Made by a program: the position numbers and the translations under genes. Shown piece by piece: positions 43,120 to 54,701 of a stretch of 64,000 nucleotides of DNA. The stretch lies in NCBI GenBank assembly GCA_022606135.1, contig JABYQN010000007.1, positions 1,612,001 to 1,676,000 on the forward strand. The letters run 5' to 3'. Positions within the stretch are counted from its first letter, which is position 1, and each line of letters starts with the position of its first letter. A model generated the notes under the pieces. That model saw only the letters and a program-made list of their open reading frames with translations. It was not told the DNA's origin and made no database searches. Source of the DNA: Fomes fomentarius (lineage: Eukaryota; Basidiomycota; Agaricomycetes; Polyporales; Polyporaceae).

Positions 43120-44510
43120 CTACTGCTCATATTGCCCAAGGTGGAAAGTGCTTGCGATAATGTCCTGGACTCCTTCCTGTAGACCGACCTCATTATGCTT
43201 GCCCCAGAATGTCTCGACATATACGACCTTCCCTGCGCTTCCGTCGAACTCCTCGATGGTCCCGAAGGTAGGCACTTCCACTTTCCGGACCAGCTCGCTA
43301 CGCGCTGTTCGCCGTTGTTTCTGCACTTCGACAAATTTGGCGTATTCTTCGGCAGTGAACGCGCCACTTCCCAACGGGGGGAGAGATATCGAATCGCTGG
43401 GAAGATGGGGGTCAAGAAGCTGATCCAAGAGAGTGCGAGAGTGGTGGTAAGGGATGTCCATGTCGTCTTGACTGTGCGCGAGAAGGACGGGGACCTTAAT
43501 ATCTTTCACGATATCCAACGTATTAAACTCGTGTTGCACGAGCCATTTGATGAGTTCTGCCGCAGATTGTGCGTGTCAGCTATCGTGTGCATTTCCCGGC
43601 TCGTCGGATAGCAAACACTCACTTCGCCCAAAAGCAAAACTCTGTAGGGGTTGCAAAATGGGGATACCTTGAATAGCATATGTCTCCACCAAGGTCGCCA
43701 GGTTCGTAAAGGGAGCGAGAAGAGCAACTCCGCGAGGCTTGATGTTTTCGCGGGCAAGCGAGATAGCGACTTGGGCAGCAACGCCAGTGCCCATACTGTG
43801 CCCAATGATCATAACATGCTCAGGCTTCGCACCTTGATCCATGAGCCATCGCCAAGCAGTCTTCGCGTCCTCCACCAAACCAATATCAGAGGGGACACCT
43901 TCGCTTTCGCCAAAGCCACGGTAGTCGACGACAAGCACATTCGCCCTCAGCCGGCTCGAGAACGACTGGTAGTGGTGCACGCGCGCGGGCGCAGCGCGAG
44001 TTCCGGCAGCACCATGGCAGTACAGGATAGTTGGATGTACTTGTAAGGCCAGTTGGATGACCTCTGGGGTGAGTTCCGGAGCAGAGACGTTCGAGCTGTT
44101 GCGATACACTTGGTAGAAGGGGTCGGAGAGCACGAACCATGCACCGATACTGAGATTATCTGTGGTGTTTAGCTTGAGGTTCGAGACCTTGCCCGCTGCA
44201 AGTATAGCACGACGCGTGAACCTCGGGCACATACAATCAGGATAGAGGACTTACGTGCGAGGCCATACTTCTCTGGCAGGTCAAACTTGGCTCCCCAAGG
44301 CACCCGGATGGCGTGTTGGTATACCGCACTGTGACAGGGCGTGTTAGCAAACGACGACCTAGCTAGAACGATGCACAGGTCTTACTGTCTCTGGAAGAAA
44401 GGCGTTGCGAGTAGCGCGATGAGACCGGCGTAGGCACAGGTGATTATGAAGGCAAGGCGATGTAATTTGTCGAGAACACCCCGCTGTGCGGTTGGGTTTG
44501 ACGTTGACAT
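43120..44510 (-). CDS. Alpha/beta hydrolase, ABHD12-like membrane lipase
   Basis: Membrane-anchored serine hydrolase resembling ABHD12-type lysophospholipases. The start at 44510 gives MSTSNPTAQRGVLDKLHRLA, then a membrane span (FIITCAYAGLIALLATPFF). Catalytic elements: ILYCHGAAGTRA (oxyanion region), VLVVDYRGFGESEGVPSD, IIGHSMGTGVAAQVA (nucleophile Ser), KVPVLLAHSQDDMDIPYHHS (acid Asp) and a C-terminal ETFWGKHNEVG (His). The end is FHLGQYEQ at 43120. Five or so exons. A longer frame extends upstream of 44510 but overlaps the promoter and lacks conservation, so I chose the later ATG. Divergent from the BOR1-type gene. Confidence 0.83.
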
Positions 44511-44875
44511 GGCCGTAGTCAACGACGTGCCACCTGAGCCTTGTGCCTGCTTGTGCTCCGTCGTCCGCTCAAAGCGGAAACGATTGCGCGCTAACGTCGA
44601 GATCCCAGCATTTAGCGCCGGCCACTCCAATCTTAACTTTGCCGTCGGCCTACTAGTACACGATGCCGCCGTCCTCCTTCTCATCGCTGACCACAGCGAC
44701 ATCTAGTTCGCGTTATCGTAGGATGGACTCGAGGCGTTTCTTGTCCGTACATTGACCAGGTGCGTGGTAGTATCGTATACTATTGGCTCGTTGGGCCCTG
44801 AACCCTGAGATAGACTTTCCACGCGTACCCATCCTACCCTATACTGAACGCTAGAAAGCTACGACTCGGCGGTGC
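44511..44875. promoter_or_regulatory. Divergent promoter between ABHD12-like and BOR1-like genes
   Basis: The two start codons are 366 bp apart on opposite strands, so this stretch carries both promoters. No TATA box is evident. Confidence 0.5.
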
Positions 44876-47122
44876 ATGGCCCCCATGCCTCCATCTCACG
44901 ACAAACGAGACATTTCTGAGCAGCTCACCCCTACTGCCGTCACTCCAGGCGCAATGTCCAGGTCGCCTTCAGCGACTCTCAACACTGAGAAAAGAAGACT
45001 CCCCCGTTGGTTCCCAACACTCATCGGTCGTGGAATAGCGCGCGACATCCGCGCTCGCGCCCCGTTCTATGCGAGCGACTGGATAGATGCATGGAACTAT
45101 AGAGTGATTCCCGCCATCGTTCTCATCTTCTTCGCCAAGTGAGTGAACAGTGTCTGCCTGCTTTCCATTGGCTCAATGTGCAACGTTCACTTCAGCGTAC
45201 TCCCCGGTATCGCATTTTCTCTAGACCTTATAGAAACCACGCAGCAATATGGGGTAGCGGAGGTATTGCTATCCTCCTTCATGGCCGCCTTCATCTTCTC
45301 TGTCTTCGGAGCGCAACCGCTCTGCATTGCAGGGGTTACTGGCCCGATTACAGTCCTGAACAAGACGATCTTCGACATCATAGAACGTCAACCTGACGCC
45401 CCGAACTATCTCCAGTTCGTCGGCTGGGTATACCTCTGGGGTGCTATCCTGCATTGGATCACTGCGGCCTTGAATTGTGAGTACCCTGAGTTGTGATATG
45501 TACATTCCCAAGACAAGACAGTTGTCCTGATTCCTTCCAGGGTGCAATTTCTTGAGATATGTCACTCTCTTCTCCTGCGACACCTTTGGCTTCTATGTAT
45601 CCTGGGTTTACCTTCAGTACGGTGTCCAAGTCATCACGCGCCAGTTCCCTTCCGCCGCCGGCTCATCCCCGCCTACCCCGTCTACGGAGGGCTCCACGGC
45701 GACTTTAGATGGAGCCTTCGTAGGAACTATTCTTGCTCTCCTCATGACCGTAACGGCCTACCTCTTCCGCACTCTATCGCAGTCATCCTATTTCCACAGG
45801 CACGTTCGGCGCTTCTTCGCAGACTATGGAATGCCGATATCCTTGGTTGCCTCTTCCGCTATGGCGTACTGGGGCCGGTTCAACTCGGCAAACCCCACGA
45901 CGCTTCCTACTGGGCACGCATTTATGCCGGCAGGTGACAGACCATGGCTCGTTCGGTTTTGGGAACTCGATGCGAAGTGGGTTGGTATCGCGTTCCCATT
46001 CGGGTTTGCACTTTGGGTCCTATTTTTCTTCGACCACAACGTCTCCGTGAGTGGTTCTGTGCGCATCTCTATTGTTCAGCATGCTGATATCGTCCTCCAG
46101 TCACTGATGGCACAGGGCACAGAGTTCCCTCTGCGCAAACCTCCAGGGTTCCACTACGACTTCTTCCTACTTGGCGTGACGACCTTCATCGCTGGACTAC
46201 TTGGCATACCTGCTCCGAATGGGCTAATTCCTCAAGCTCCCATACACACTACCTCTCTCCTCGTCATGGGTCACGAACGCAAGCAGGATGTTGAAGAGGG
46301 GTCCAACGTGCCCATGCCATTAGATAAGGAGAAGCAGCGCAGGACGTCAATTCAACAGCGCGAGGCGGAGGGCGAGCATAGTATTGCACGCACGCGATCC
46401 CGCGTCCATGCACCTCGCCACTCGGACTTGGAACCGGACCCAACGCATTCGCGAGACGGAGAGGGCGACGCTCGCCGCCACGACGTCCCCGTTGCAGTGG
46501 TCGAACAGCGTGTGTCGAATCTGGCTCAGGGCGCGCTGTGCCTCGTCCTCCTCACAGGTCCCTTCCTCCATGTTCTGAACCTAATCCCTCGAGGCGTGCT
46601 GGCCGGGCTCTTGTGAGTTCTCCCCATCGGTATGCGCCACCTCACACTCAGATATATGTCACCAGCTGGTACATGGGCGCAGACGCACTGGAAGGGAACG
46701 GCATTACGCGCAAGCTGCTGTACTTCCTCCGCGACAAGGCACTCACGCCCGCGGACGAGCCCCTCCGCAAAGTCCGCAAGTCGAGGATCCTCATGTTCGT
46801 CGCTGTGCAGCTTGTCGGCTTCGGCGCGACGATGGCTATCACACAGACTATTGGTGCGTTCATCTTCATGCACGCGCACGGATCGGAAGGGGTGCTGAAG
46901 AGCCTTGCTAGCTGCTATTGGTTTCCCAATTGTCATCCTACTGCTAGTACCTGTGCGCACATATCTAGTCCCTCGGCTACCATTCACCGAAGAAGAGCTC
47001 GCGTTACTGGATGGGCCGACGGCATCTCCATTCGTACGTCACGTTTCTACTGGGATGCCACTGTGGTCGCTAACGCCGCTTCGTAGACGATGGAATCAGT
47101 GGGGGGTATCAAGGGTTCATGA
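44876..47122 (+). CDS. BOR1: SLC4/BOR1-type anion (borate/bicarbonate) transporter
   Basis: Polytopic membrane protein of the HCO3-/borate transporter family. Yeast Bor1 exports borate. The ATG at 44876 opens MAPMPPSHDKRDISEQL. The core begins GIARDIRARAPFYASDWIDA, then VLPGIAFSLDLIE, AAFIFSVFGAQPLCIAGVTG (the family motif in TM3), FVGWVYLWGAILHWI, DYGMPISLVASSAMAYWGRF, FFLLGVTTFIAGLLGIPAPN then GLIPQAPIHTTSL. A cytosolic loop rich in Arg/Glu/Ser follows, then LIPRGVLAGLF, WYMGADALEGNGIT and AIGFPIVILLLVPVRTYLV. After a final intron it ends TMESVGGIKGS, with TGA at 47120-47122. About seven introns. No damage seen. The substrate is taken from the family. Confidence 0.9.
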
Positions 47123-47500
47123 CGAACCCCGTTAGGCATACATATCGCGATGTATTCGTGCATTTGCATTTAAGCATTCACATGTGCCAATGGACCCTCA
47201 GGGCTACTTGGTATCATCCGACGCTCGCGGGAGGTTACCTCAGTCGTCGCGACACGCCCGCTCTATACCCACAAGATTATAGGCCCCATGACGTTGGACA
47301 CATCTGTCAACTAATTACGAGTGCAGTCAGTGCTCATCTAAGTCTAAGTAAGTAGGTATACGCATGGCTAGATACAACATGAAGCGGCAATCATGAGAAT
47401 GGATGTCGTCAATGGCATGTCAATGGCGTGCAGGTATATATACTGTCACAGCGGCTGAACATGGTCTGCGTGTCTCCTCTCACGCATCCACTCTGTTCCG
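47123..47500. other. Convergent intergenic region (BOR1-like / DUF202)
   Basis: About 380 bp of 3' flanks. Nothing recognised. Confidence 0.5.
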
Positions 47501-48229
47501 CTACCTAGCGATGAGAATCACGACGAAGACGACAACAATGACTACGCTCAGGACAAAGGAGAGGAAGGTAGGAGTGATGCGCGCGACCGGATACATCCCA
47601 CGAATGAGCGCGTCTTGAACGAGGAAGAATCGAGTGACACCTATTGCAAGTGTGAACAGCCCGAGGCCGATCATGACAGTCCCCACTGGCCGCGCGTACT
47701 TCTCAAAGTCCTTGTCCGTCGTTACTGCTGACAGTGTGAACAGCTGCACGAGTGCTATAGCATGACCGCGAGACTACAAGGTGAGCACGGACAATCAGTT
47801 CCCAACATAGACGAAGGTTGACGTACCGACGCCGGTGGAGGCGATCGTCAGGCTTGTCCGTGCGTACGCGAGGAACGTGCGCTCCGAGGCTAGGTGGTCG
47901 CGCGCGACGCTGCCCGAGTTCTCCAGCGAGAGGAGGAGCTTCCACTCCGTCAATAGTTCCCGCCACCTTGGTTCCCTCCTCTGAGTCTCCGGCCCCTTCC
48001 CCTTCCCCTTCCCCTTCCCTCTCCCTTCCTCGTCCTCGTCCTCGTCCTCACTCCGTTCCCTGGGGTCTCGTCCATTGAAGAACGGGCGGGTCGAGGTGAT
48101 TTCGCTCAGAATGGTTTCCTGGTCGATACTCTGGCTGCGACTGGGCGATGGCGCTGGCGACGAGGGCTGGTCGGGCGATTCAGTTGGCGGCCCTCTCGTC
48201 AGGACGGTTGGCGGGTCCGGGTTGGACAT
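47501..48229 (-). CDS. DUF202 small membrane protein
   Basis: Membrane protein with a DUF202 domain, the fold shared with the Vtc1 subunit of the vacuolar transporter chaperone. The start at 48229 gives MSNPDPPTVLTRGPP. An in-frame ATG at 48319 would add 30 residues. A disordered N-terminus contains an Asp/Glu run and the repeat GKGKGKGKG, encoded by a CCCCTT-type microsatellite at about 47995-48020. The domain begins SGSVARDHLASERTFLAYAR then TSLTIASTGV. After an intron come VGTVMIGLGLFTLAIGVTRF and a last span, FLSFVLSVVIVVVFVVILIA. Three membrane helices in all, two exons. It lacks SPX and polyphosphate polymerase domains, so a direct role in polyphosphate synthesis is not shown. Confidence 0.82.
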
Positions 48230-49284
48230 CGTGGCAAGAGGCAAGGCGAAGGATACGTAGGTCCGGTGGGCATTATTATGCGCGAAGCGGTTGGCGGTTG
48301 GCGGCGCGCTGTTCACCATAGGGAGTAAAGAAGGTGCAAGGTTGCATAACTCGAAGCACTACACTTCTATTGGCGCGGCCGGCGCACGCTATTTTGACGT
48401 CATGCCCTCTGCATTCTTGGCCGTCAGTTAGTAGCTACGGTTCACAAATACACTCGAATGCTCACCTGAGAGCCACGGCAACGTTCTTTGTTGCCCATTT
48501 ATCATATATGGATAACATGATCAGATTCAACGATCCTTGGGTGTTCTCTCGTGCCACATCAAACAAACATTGTAGTCGAACATTCCAAGAATATGCTCGG
48601 AACGCCTTAAAAGCTGCATGTTCCCAGCCTGGCCTTGCTTTGAGCATGGGGCCGATTTCAATGAGCCGAACATCCATCATTGCCCTCAATATCATTGTTG
48701 CACATTGGCCGTAAGTTTTACGAACTCTCGGCGCAGGCGACGCTCGCGATTTCGAATCGCGTCGGAGAGAACGCGGCTACGGGCGGGTACCTCCAATTCG
48801 CCGTAGGAGTTCACATCAAGTACATAATTCTCGCGACGGCGACTCACAAGCCCAAACCTCGAGCAGGCAGCATGCTGGTCAATGTATGGCCCTTGACTCT
48901 TCACTACGACCAACCATAGCGCTCGCTAGCCATACTAAGTACTAGCCTAGGAAAGTAGCAGACAATGCAATTCAAAGTTCTCGGATGTGTGAGGAACATG
49001 CTAGATGTGCATGATAGGCAATCACACACAGACTCTCGAATATATCGTTCAGCCGAGTAAACCTCGACAACTTCGTGAGTCACTGAGTCACAGTGGGAGC
49101 AGGAGAAGTGTCAAGACTCGGTCACGTGTAGGAACGCGTGAACGCGGGGCGCCCACAGGCGCTCGCCAGTTCAAAACCGAACGCTGCATGTTCTCAGGAT
49201 TGTTGTCCTCGACATCGTCGTCGGCGCCATCCTTGTGCCCCTCCTCCTCATCCTTACTGTCTCATACTGACTGCGAAACCCGTC
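48230..49284. other. Divergent intergenic region upstream of DUF202 and Aurora genes
   Basis: About 1.05 kb. A minus-strand frame at 48462-48695 reads VRLIEIGPMLKARPGWEHAA and then KAFRAYSWNVRLQCLFDVAR, with a more protein-like composition than the surrounding frames. No start context, intron partners or family could be established. The right part is the Aurora promoter. Confidence 0.35.
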
Positions 49285-50695
49285 ATGACGTCCCTTGGCC
49301 AAATCACCCGCCAACTGTCCGCCCTCGAGATATCCTCAAAGCCAAACACCACCCGACCGCCTGCACATCAGAAGAAACCTAGTCAAACGAACGTCTCGAA
49401 ACTGCTCTCAAAGTATGCCGCTCCAAACCCCTTCCCGGCAAATTCAACGCTGCAGAAGGCAGCAACGACTACGACCACAACAACCAGTAAATCCACGACT
49501 GCACGGCCAGCGTCACCTACCCGACCAGCGACTGCACAATCCTCCCAATCTTCGCAGTCCTCACAGTCCTCAAAACCTGCCTTCGACATTGGACGGTATG
49601 ACGACGGATTTGAGATAGAGAACGAGACGCGGGGAGAGGTGGTCACTGGAGAGGCGGCAGCAGAGCTTGCTTTGGATTCAAGTGTTGCGCTGTGAGTGGT
49701 TTGTCCTGATCCTCCGTACCTAGGATGACTGACCATTGCGTAGCGACCGGCCAACACGAGAATGGCACCTCACCGACTTCGACATTGGCCGGCCGCTTGG
49801 GAAGGGCAAATTCGGCCGTGTATACATGGTCCGCACGAAGACCGAGCCGCACTACATCCTCGCGCTCAAGTGTCTGTACAAGTCTGAGATCGTCGCCTCG
49901 CGCGTCGAGAAGCAGATCCGGAGGGAGATCGAAATCCAGCAGAATCTGCGCCACCCGCACGTCCTGCGTCTGTACGGCTACTTTCACGACGAGAAGCGCA
50001 TCTTCCTCATGCTCGAGTTCGCCGGAAAGGGCGAGTTATACAAGCAACTGACCAAGTACGGCTGCTTCACCGAGAAGCGGAGCTCGCGATACATCGACCA
50101 GATGGCCGACGCGCTCATATACCTGCACGCGAAACACGTCATCCACCGCGACATCAAGCCGGAGAACATCCTGTTGGGTATCAACGGCGAGCTGAAGATT
50201 GGCGACTTTGGCTGGAGCGTGCATGCGCCGGGCAACCGGCGGAAGACGCTCTGTGGGACGCTTGACTATCTTCCGCCGGAGATGGTGGAAGGTCGTGAGC
50301 ACACGGAGAAGGTCGACTACTGGGCGCTGGGTGTACTCATGTACGAATTCATTTGCGGAAACCCCCCGTTCGAAGATCTTAGTGGACATAATGGTGAGTC
50401 TCCTCCTAGCCGGGCTGGCCTCGTAGACTGACATGACTATTCAGCGACATATCGACGCATACAGCGAGTCGACCTCAAAATCCCGTCCAAGGTCTCGCCC
50501 GAGGCACGAGACCTCATCATCAAGGTAAGCTCGATACGCAATCGACCTTTTTATTTTTCGACGATGCTGACCTGGATTGAATAACAGCTCCTTCAATATG
50601 ACCCGGAGAAGCGCCTACCGCTCATCGAGGTCAGGAAACACCCTTGGATCGTCAGGTACCGGTCAAAGGGACACTCAACTTCCGGCGCCCCATAG
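49285..50695 (+). CDS. IPL1: Aurora-family serine/threonine kinase
   Basis: Mitotic kinase of the Aurora/Ipl1 family, expected in the chromosomal passenger complex at kinetochores and the spindle midzone. Four exons (49285-49691, 49744-50393, 50445-50524, 50588-50695) give 414 residues with consistent phases. The N-terminal 130 residues are disordered and Ser/Thr/Gln-rich, with [12 protein letters not shown] repeats. Kinase motifs: [30 protein letters not shown] (ATP Lys), [26 protein letters not shown], and the Aurora activation loop [19 protein letters not shown] with the phosphorylatable Thr. [20 protein letters not shown] follows and the end is [17 protein letters not shown]. The DFGWSVHAP and [13 protein letters not shown] strings separate it from other AGC-like kinases. 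Confidence 0.95.
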
Positions 50696-52643
50696 CGCGC
50701 GCGTTTGCTCATGCTGTCGTATCCGCATCGCTCTTGCATTTTGCGTATGTCATGGGACGTCCCGTTGCACATGCATGGCTGTATATACCTCCGCACTGTA
50801 TCGTATGCATATCTTCCGCTGTGTCATGGCATGCATGCACTCACAATATGGGTCTTTCGCAACCTCGAGCCAATTGGTGGGTATTATACGACATCCCGTA
50901 TCAGATCATCGTCTATGAGCCCCGGGACTTGTGTACAGGAGTCAGGCAAGATCCACGTCGTCCGTCGTTTGCTGGTCGTATGCCACTGGTCACCGTCGCA
51001 CTCCTTCCTTGAGATGAGGGAACGGATGCAAAATACTTGAGCGTGTGCCATCCTGTCTCCAGCTTGTTGAGAGCAGGCCCACTCGGTGCTCTACCAGAAG
51101 ATTAAGACGTCCAATTCGACCCTCAGATGGGTCTCTATGTATGGCCGTTGCAGGCCTTTAAGAGGTTCACCACGACCGGCATTTTGCGCAGCGGGGATAC
51201 CAGAGGCCATCGAGATTCGAGACTCGCAGCGTCCGAAAGCTCCATAAAGAAGGTACGGGTGTTGTGGTCAAACGGCCCGCGTTGTACACCGAAGAGGACC
51301 AATCCAAGATCAGCACGCACGCACTTGCGGTGTGAATAGATTTCAACATGATTTCTCTCGCTAGGGAGAGGTGTTTAGTTGTCACAAGCAGCCAACAGGC
51401 CGCCTCGCCTGCGTTCCTACGCTAGGCTGACATCAGCGCAAGAAGCACCAGGACAGTAGTGCTCCCAGGGGGAGTCCCGTACGCACCCGCAAGAGGTATT
51501 ACTATGGTCGACGGGCATTGTAATCTGCCTGATTCGTTATTTGCAGTGGTGGGGATCTCCGTAGTCCTGTACGCACCTGTGAAGAGGCCGAGAAGAGGGT
51601 AACAGGGGTCAGTACGCTAGCATCCTCTCCGTTGGCAGGCTTCGTGCTCGATGGGAAGGACGAAGATGCACCCTCGGACGATTCTGCTACGTATGTCATG
51701 TGCTTTGTACCGCCCAGGAGATGAACACACTTCAATTCGTACGACCTATAGATAGTAGCCTGTAGATCGTTGAACACCTGATACCACATGCACTGTGGTT
51801 GACCCAGCCTCTCGAATGGGGATAGTAATGTGTACAGTCGTGAACCTTGATGGCTTGGTGACTTTCGAGTCCGATCCTGTGCTATGGATGTCACGGTCGT
51901 TTAACTTGCAGTACTGTACGCCAATCACGACAGATGCTGACTACAACGTAGTAGAGCACTCTTCAATTGTGACCCCGAGTCCTGAACTTGAGTCCGTTAG
52001 CAATCGTCTTCATGGAAGGACCAAGGAGCACTATCGGACGATGGTACTTACTTCATGCGCCTTGAGGAGATTAACGAACTCATGGGTACGACCTATAGAT
52101 AGCTCAGGGTAGCTCAAGGAGCGAGCATACAGTAAATGGTTCCCTTTTTGTCACTGGACCGTTGCCCCAGCCGAACAATTGTTGACAGCAATGTGTACAG
52201 TCGTGAACCGTACCTTCTCTGATCCCGCGCTACGTATGCCACGGTCGTTTCAACTTTCACTTATAGCCCTAGTGTAGCGGATGGTCAATGCGACCCGGGA
52301 TGAAACTCAAAAGTGCTACACCGGAAATAGCGGGCGGCAAGTGAACGGCCTGAAGTTTCGCATGTGCCTACGACGGTGAGAACGTGCGTCACAGTCGTTA
52401 TAGGCGAGTCGTATGAAGCTGGACGGGATTAGCCAGGCGGACAATAACCTTCGACAGCAATCGACCAAGAATCACGACTGGGTACGGCACGACCGTCGTA
52501 GTACCACGAACGGCCAGCCCAGCCAGGCTCCGTCTAGGAGGAAAAGTGTAGATACTTTTGGTCTAGTACTCGCAAAGCTGGCTAGCATTACGATGATAGC
52601 TACGCAACAACAAGCCCGGCTCTCGAGCACACGCTGCCGTCTT
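50696..52643. other. Gene-poor region with a diverged repeat pair
   Basis: About 1.95 kb between Aurora and MPP-beta (both 3' flanks). Its right half contains two diverged copies of a non-coding segment (see repeat entry). No coding exon is supported. Confidence 0.5.
51739..52250. repeat. Diverged direct duplication, copies about 350 bp apart
   Basis: Three blocks recur in the same order. gtacgacctatagatag lies at 51739-51755 and 52086-52102. aatgtgtacagtcgtgaacc lies at 51827-51846 and 52190-52209. A block starting gatccYgYgcta and ending cacggtcgttt lies at 51873-51902 and 52221-52250. The first two are identical between copies, the third differs mainly by C/T changes, several at CpG. Confidence 0.75.
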
Positions 52644-54247
52644 CTAGTAGACCAGTGACGACATGTCTGCACGGATACGGTTGTAGTCGAGGAGACCGTC
52701 AACGGGGCCGACGGCAGCAATTGCGATCTGTAAAGAGAGTCATGTCACAGTCAGCTATATCATTCAGCGTAGAGGCAATCGGGATACTCACATCCTTATC
52801 CCAGAGGTACTTCTGCGCTACCTGTTTGATGTCCTCGACCGAAACGGCGTCGACCAAGAACTCAATCTGCTTAGGGGTCAAGCGGCGTCCACTCGTGACT
52901 AGTTGACGGCCAATGTCCTCGGCAATGGCGGTGGTGCCATCGAGGCTGAGGAGCAAGCTTGCCTTGAGCTGGCTCTTGGCGCGCTCAACCTCAACAGGCG
53001 TGGGGCCGATGGACATGCGCGTCCACTCACGAAGAGTGAAGTGGGCGAGGTCGTCCATGTTGACAAGATTCTCGGACACCAGATAAATACCCCACAGACC
53101 AGTGTCCGAATAACTTGTCGAGAACGACATGAAGCTGTTCGCGAGGTTGTTGCTCGAGATGATGTGTGAGAGGCGGGAAGACATGAGGCCAGCAGCGCCG
53201 AGAGAGCGATCCCAGTTTCCGAAGATGCTCTGCATCACGAGCATGGGGAAGTAGTCGGGGGAGCTCCAGCCGACACCCTCGACAGCGATAGCGACGTGGG
53301 CGGTGGGCAGCGTGTCATCGCGAATGCGGACTTCCGAGCCAACGAACTTGGTCTTGGGGTGGGAGAGACGGCCAAGAGGAATGGGATTGGGAGAGACGGG
53401 GAGTTGTGCGAAGTGCTTCTCCGCGTGCTTGACGAGCTGCTCGTGGTCAACACCACCAGTACCGACAAGAACCATACGGTCGGCAGTGTAGTTCGTCTTG
53501 ATGTACGAGGCAAGATCGTCACGCTTGATGGATAGAATGTTCTGCTTGGGACCCAGGATGGTGCGACCGAGGGGTTGGCCTGTAGAATGTCAACATTTCT
53601 GCATGCACGCAAAGTATGTCAAGGTCACGCACTCTGGAAGGCAACAGCGTGCAAGTGGTCGAAAACAACTTCCTCGAGTTGCTTGTCCACTTCCTGCTGC
53701 TCGCGCAATATCACATCCCGCTCCCGCTCAATCGCTGAGTTCTCCAGGGTGGAGTTCTGGAGAATGTCGCTGATAATGTCTACACTTGTGCCGACATCCT
53801 TGGAGAAGCACTTCGCGTAGTACACTGTCTGCTCACGCGACGTGTACGCGTTCAGGTGCGCACCAAGGCTCTCCACGGACAGCTCGAGCTGATGCTGAGA
53901 GCGGCGATTGGTGCCCTTGAACGCCATATGTTCGAGGAAGTGCGCCGTGCCGTTGGTTGCATCCGTCTCCGCCCTCGACCCCGCATCAATCCACACACCC
54001 ACAGTCGCTGTTTGCGCGTGAGGGTGCGCCTCAGTTGCTACCGTGAGACCATTGGGGAGCGTCGTGGTCCTCAGCTCGGGATGGGGGATGTTGACTGCAG
54101 TCGCGAATGACCGCAGAGAGCGGCGCTGAGGTGTACGCTGTCAGACACGCACTTTTGCTCCTACAAAATTGCGAAACGTACAGGATAGCGCGCTGCGCTG
54201 CTGCGAAGTGCACGCCCGAGCGAGGCCGAGAGTGTGCTTGTCACCAT
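52644..54247 (-). CDS. MAS1: Mitochondrial processing peptidase beta subunit
   Basis: Catalytic subunit of the matrix peptidase that removes mitochondrial presequences. The start at 54247 gives [20 protein letters not shown], an Arg/Ser-rich presequence, joined across an intron to [17 protein letters not shown]. The inverted zinc motif is intact: [14 protein letters not shown] (HxxEH), with the distal ligand Glu in the [20 protein letters not shown] region. Downstream: [54 protein letters not shown] and [13 protein letters not shown]. The glycine-rich loop is represented by [20 protein letters not shown]. The end is [14 protein letters not shown], with TAG at 52646-52644. Four or five exons. 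The zinc motif distinguishes it from the core/MPP-alpha relatives. Confidence 0.94.
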
Positions 54248-54701
54248 CGAGGTCGTAGAGAATGAAGTGTGCGTCGTCGCCAGGAATGCTACCCGGGAGG
54301 ATACGGCGTAGAGTCGGAGGTTCAAACAACAGACGCCGATGCAAACTCGTGCCAGCAAATACGAGCTCCGCCATCGGCGCCCGAATAGTTCGAAATCACC
54401 CGACACCGGTTGGACGACGAGCCCGATCCATCTCAATCTGGAACTGGCTTTGTACATCGACCAAATCGCTTGAACCTGAGGTCACGCGTGTATGTGTGGA
54501 GACCCTCTTCAAAGGCATGATGAACACCAAATTCTGTGACCCCGCAAATAAGGACAAAACACTAGCATTCGCGTTCGGGACTCAGTATTCATGCACATGC
54601 ATGAGATTAATATAGAGGCATGCCGTCGGCTCACCGCCGACCGGTGACACGAGAAACCTTGAAGGAAAGTAACTTGACAATGAGATACTTGCACCACTAC
54701 C
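54248..54701. promoter_or_regulatory. Divergent promoter between MPP-beta and CoA-transferase genes
   Basis: About 455 bp separate the two opposite start codons. Both encoded proteins are plausibly mitochondrial, so a shared promoter is possible. No motif could be assigned. Confidence 0.45.

Noticed and set aside
47995..48045. CCCCTT and TCCTCG microsatellites as possible regulatory repeats
   Set aside because: They are in frame inside the DUF202 gene and encode its Gly-Lys and Asp/Glu stretches.
48745..48761. Inverted repeat cgcgat...atcgcg, possible terminator or structured RNA
   Set aside because: A 6-bp stem with a short loop is expected by chance at this GC content, and no T-tract or conserved context accompanies it.
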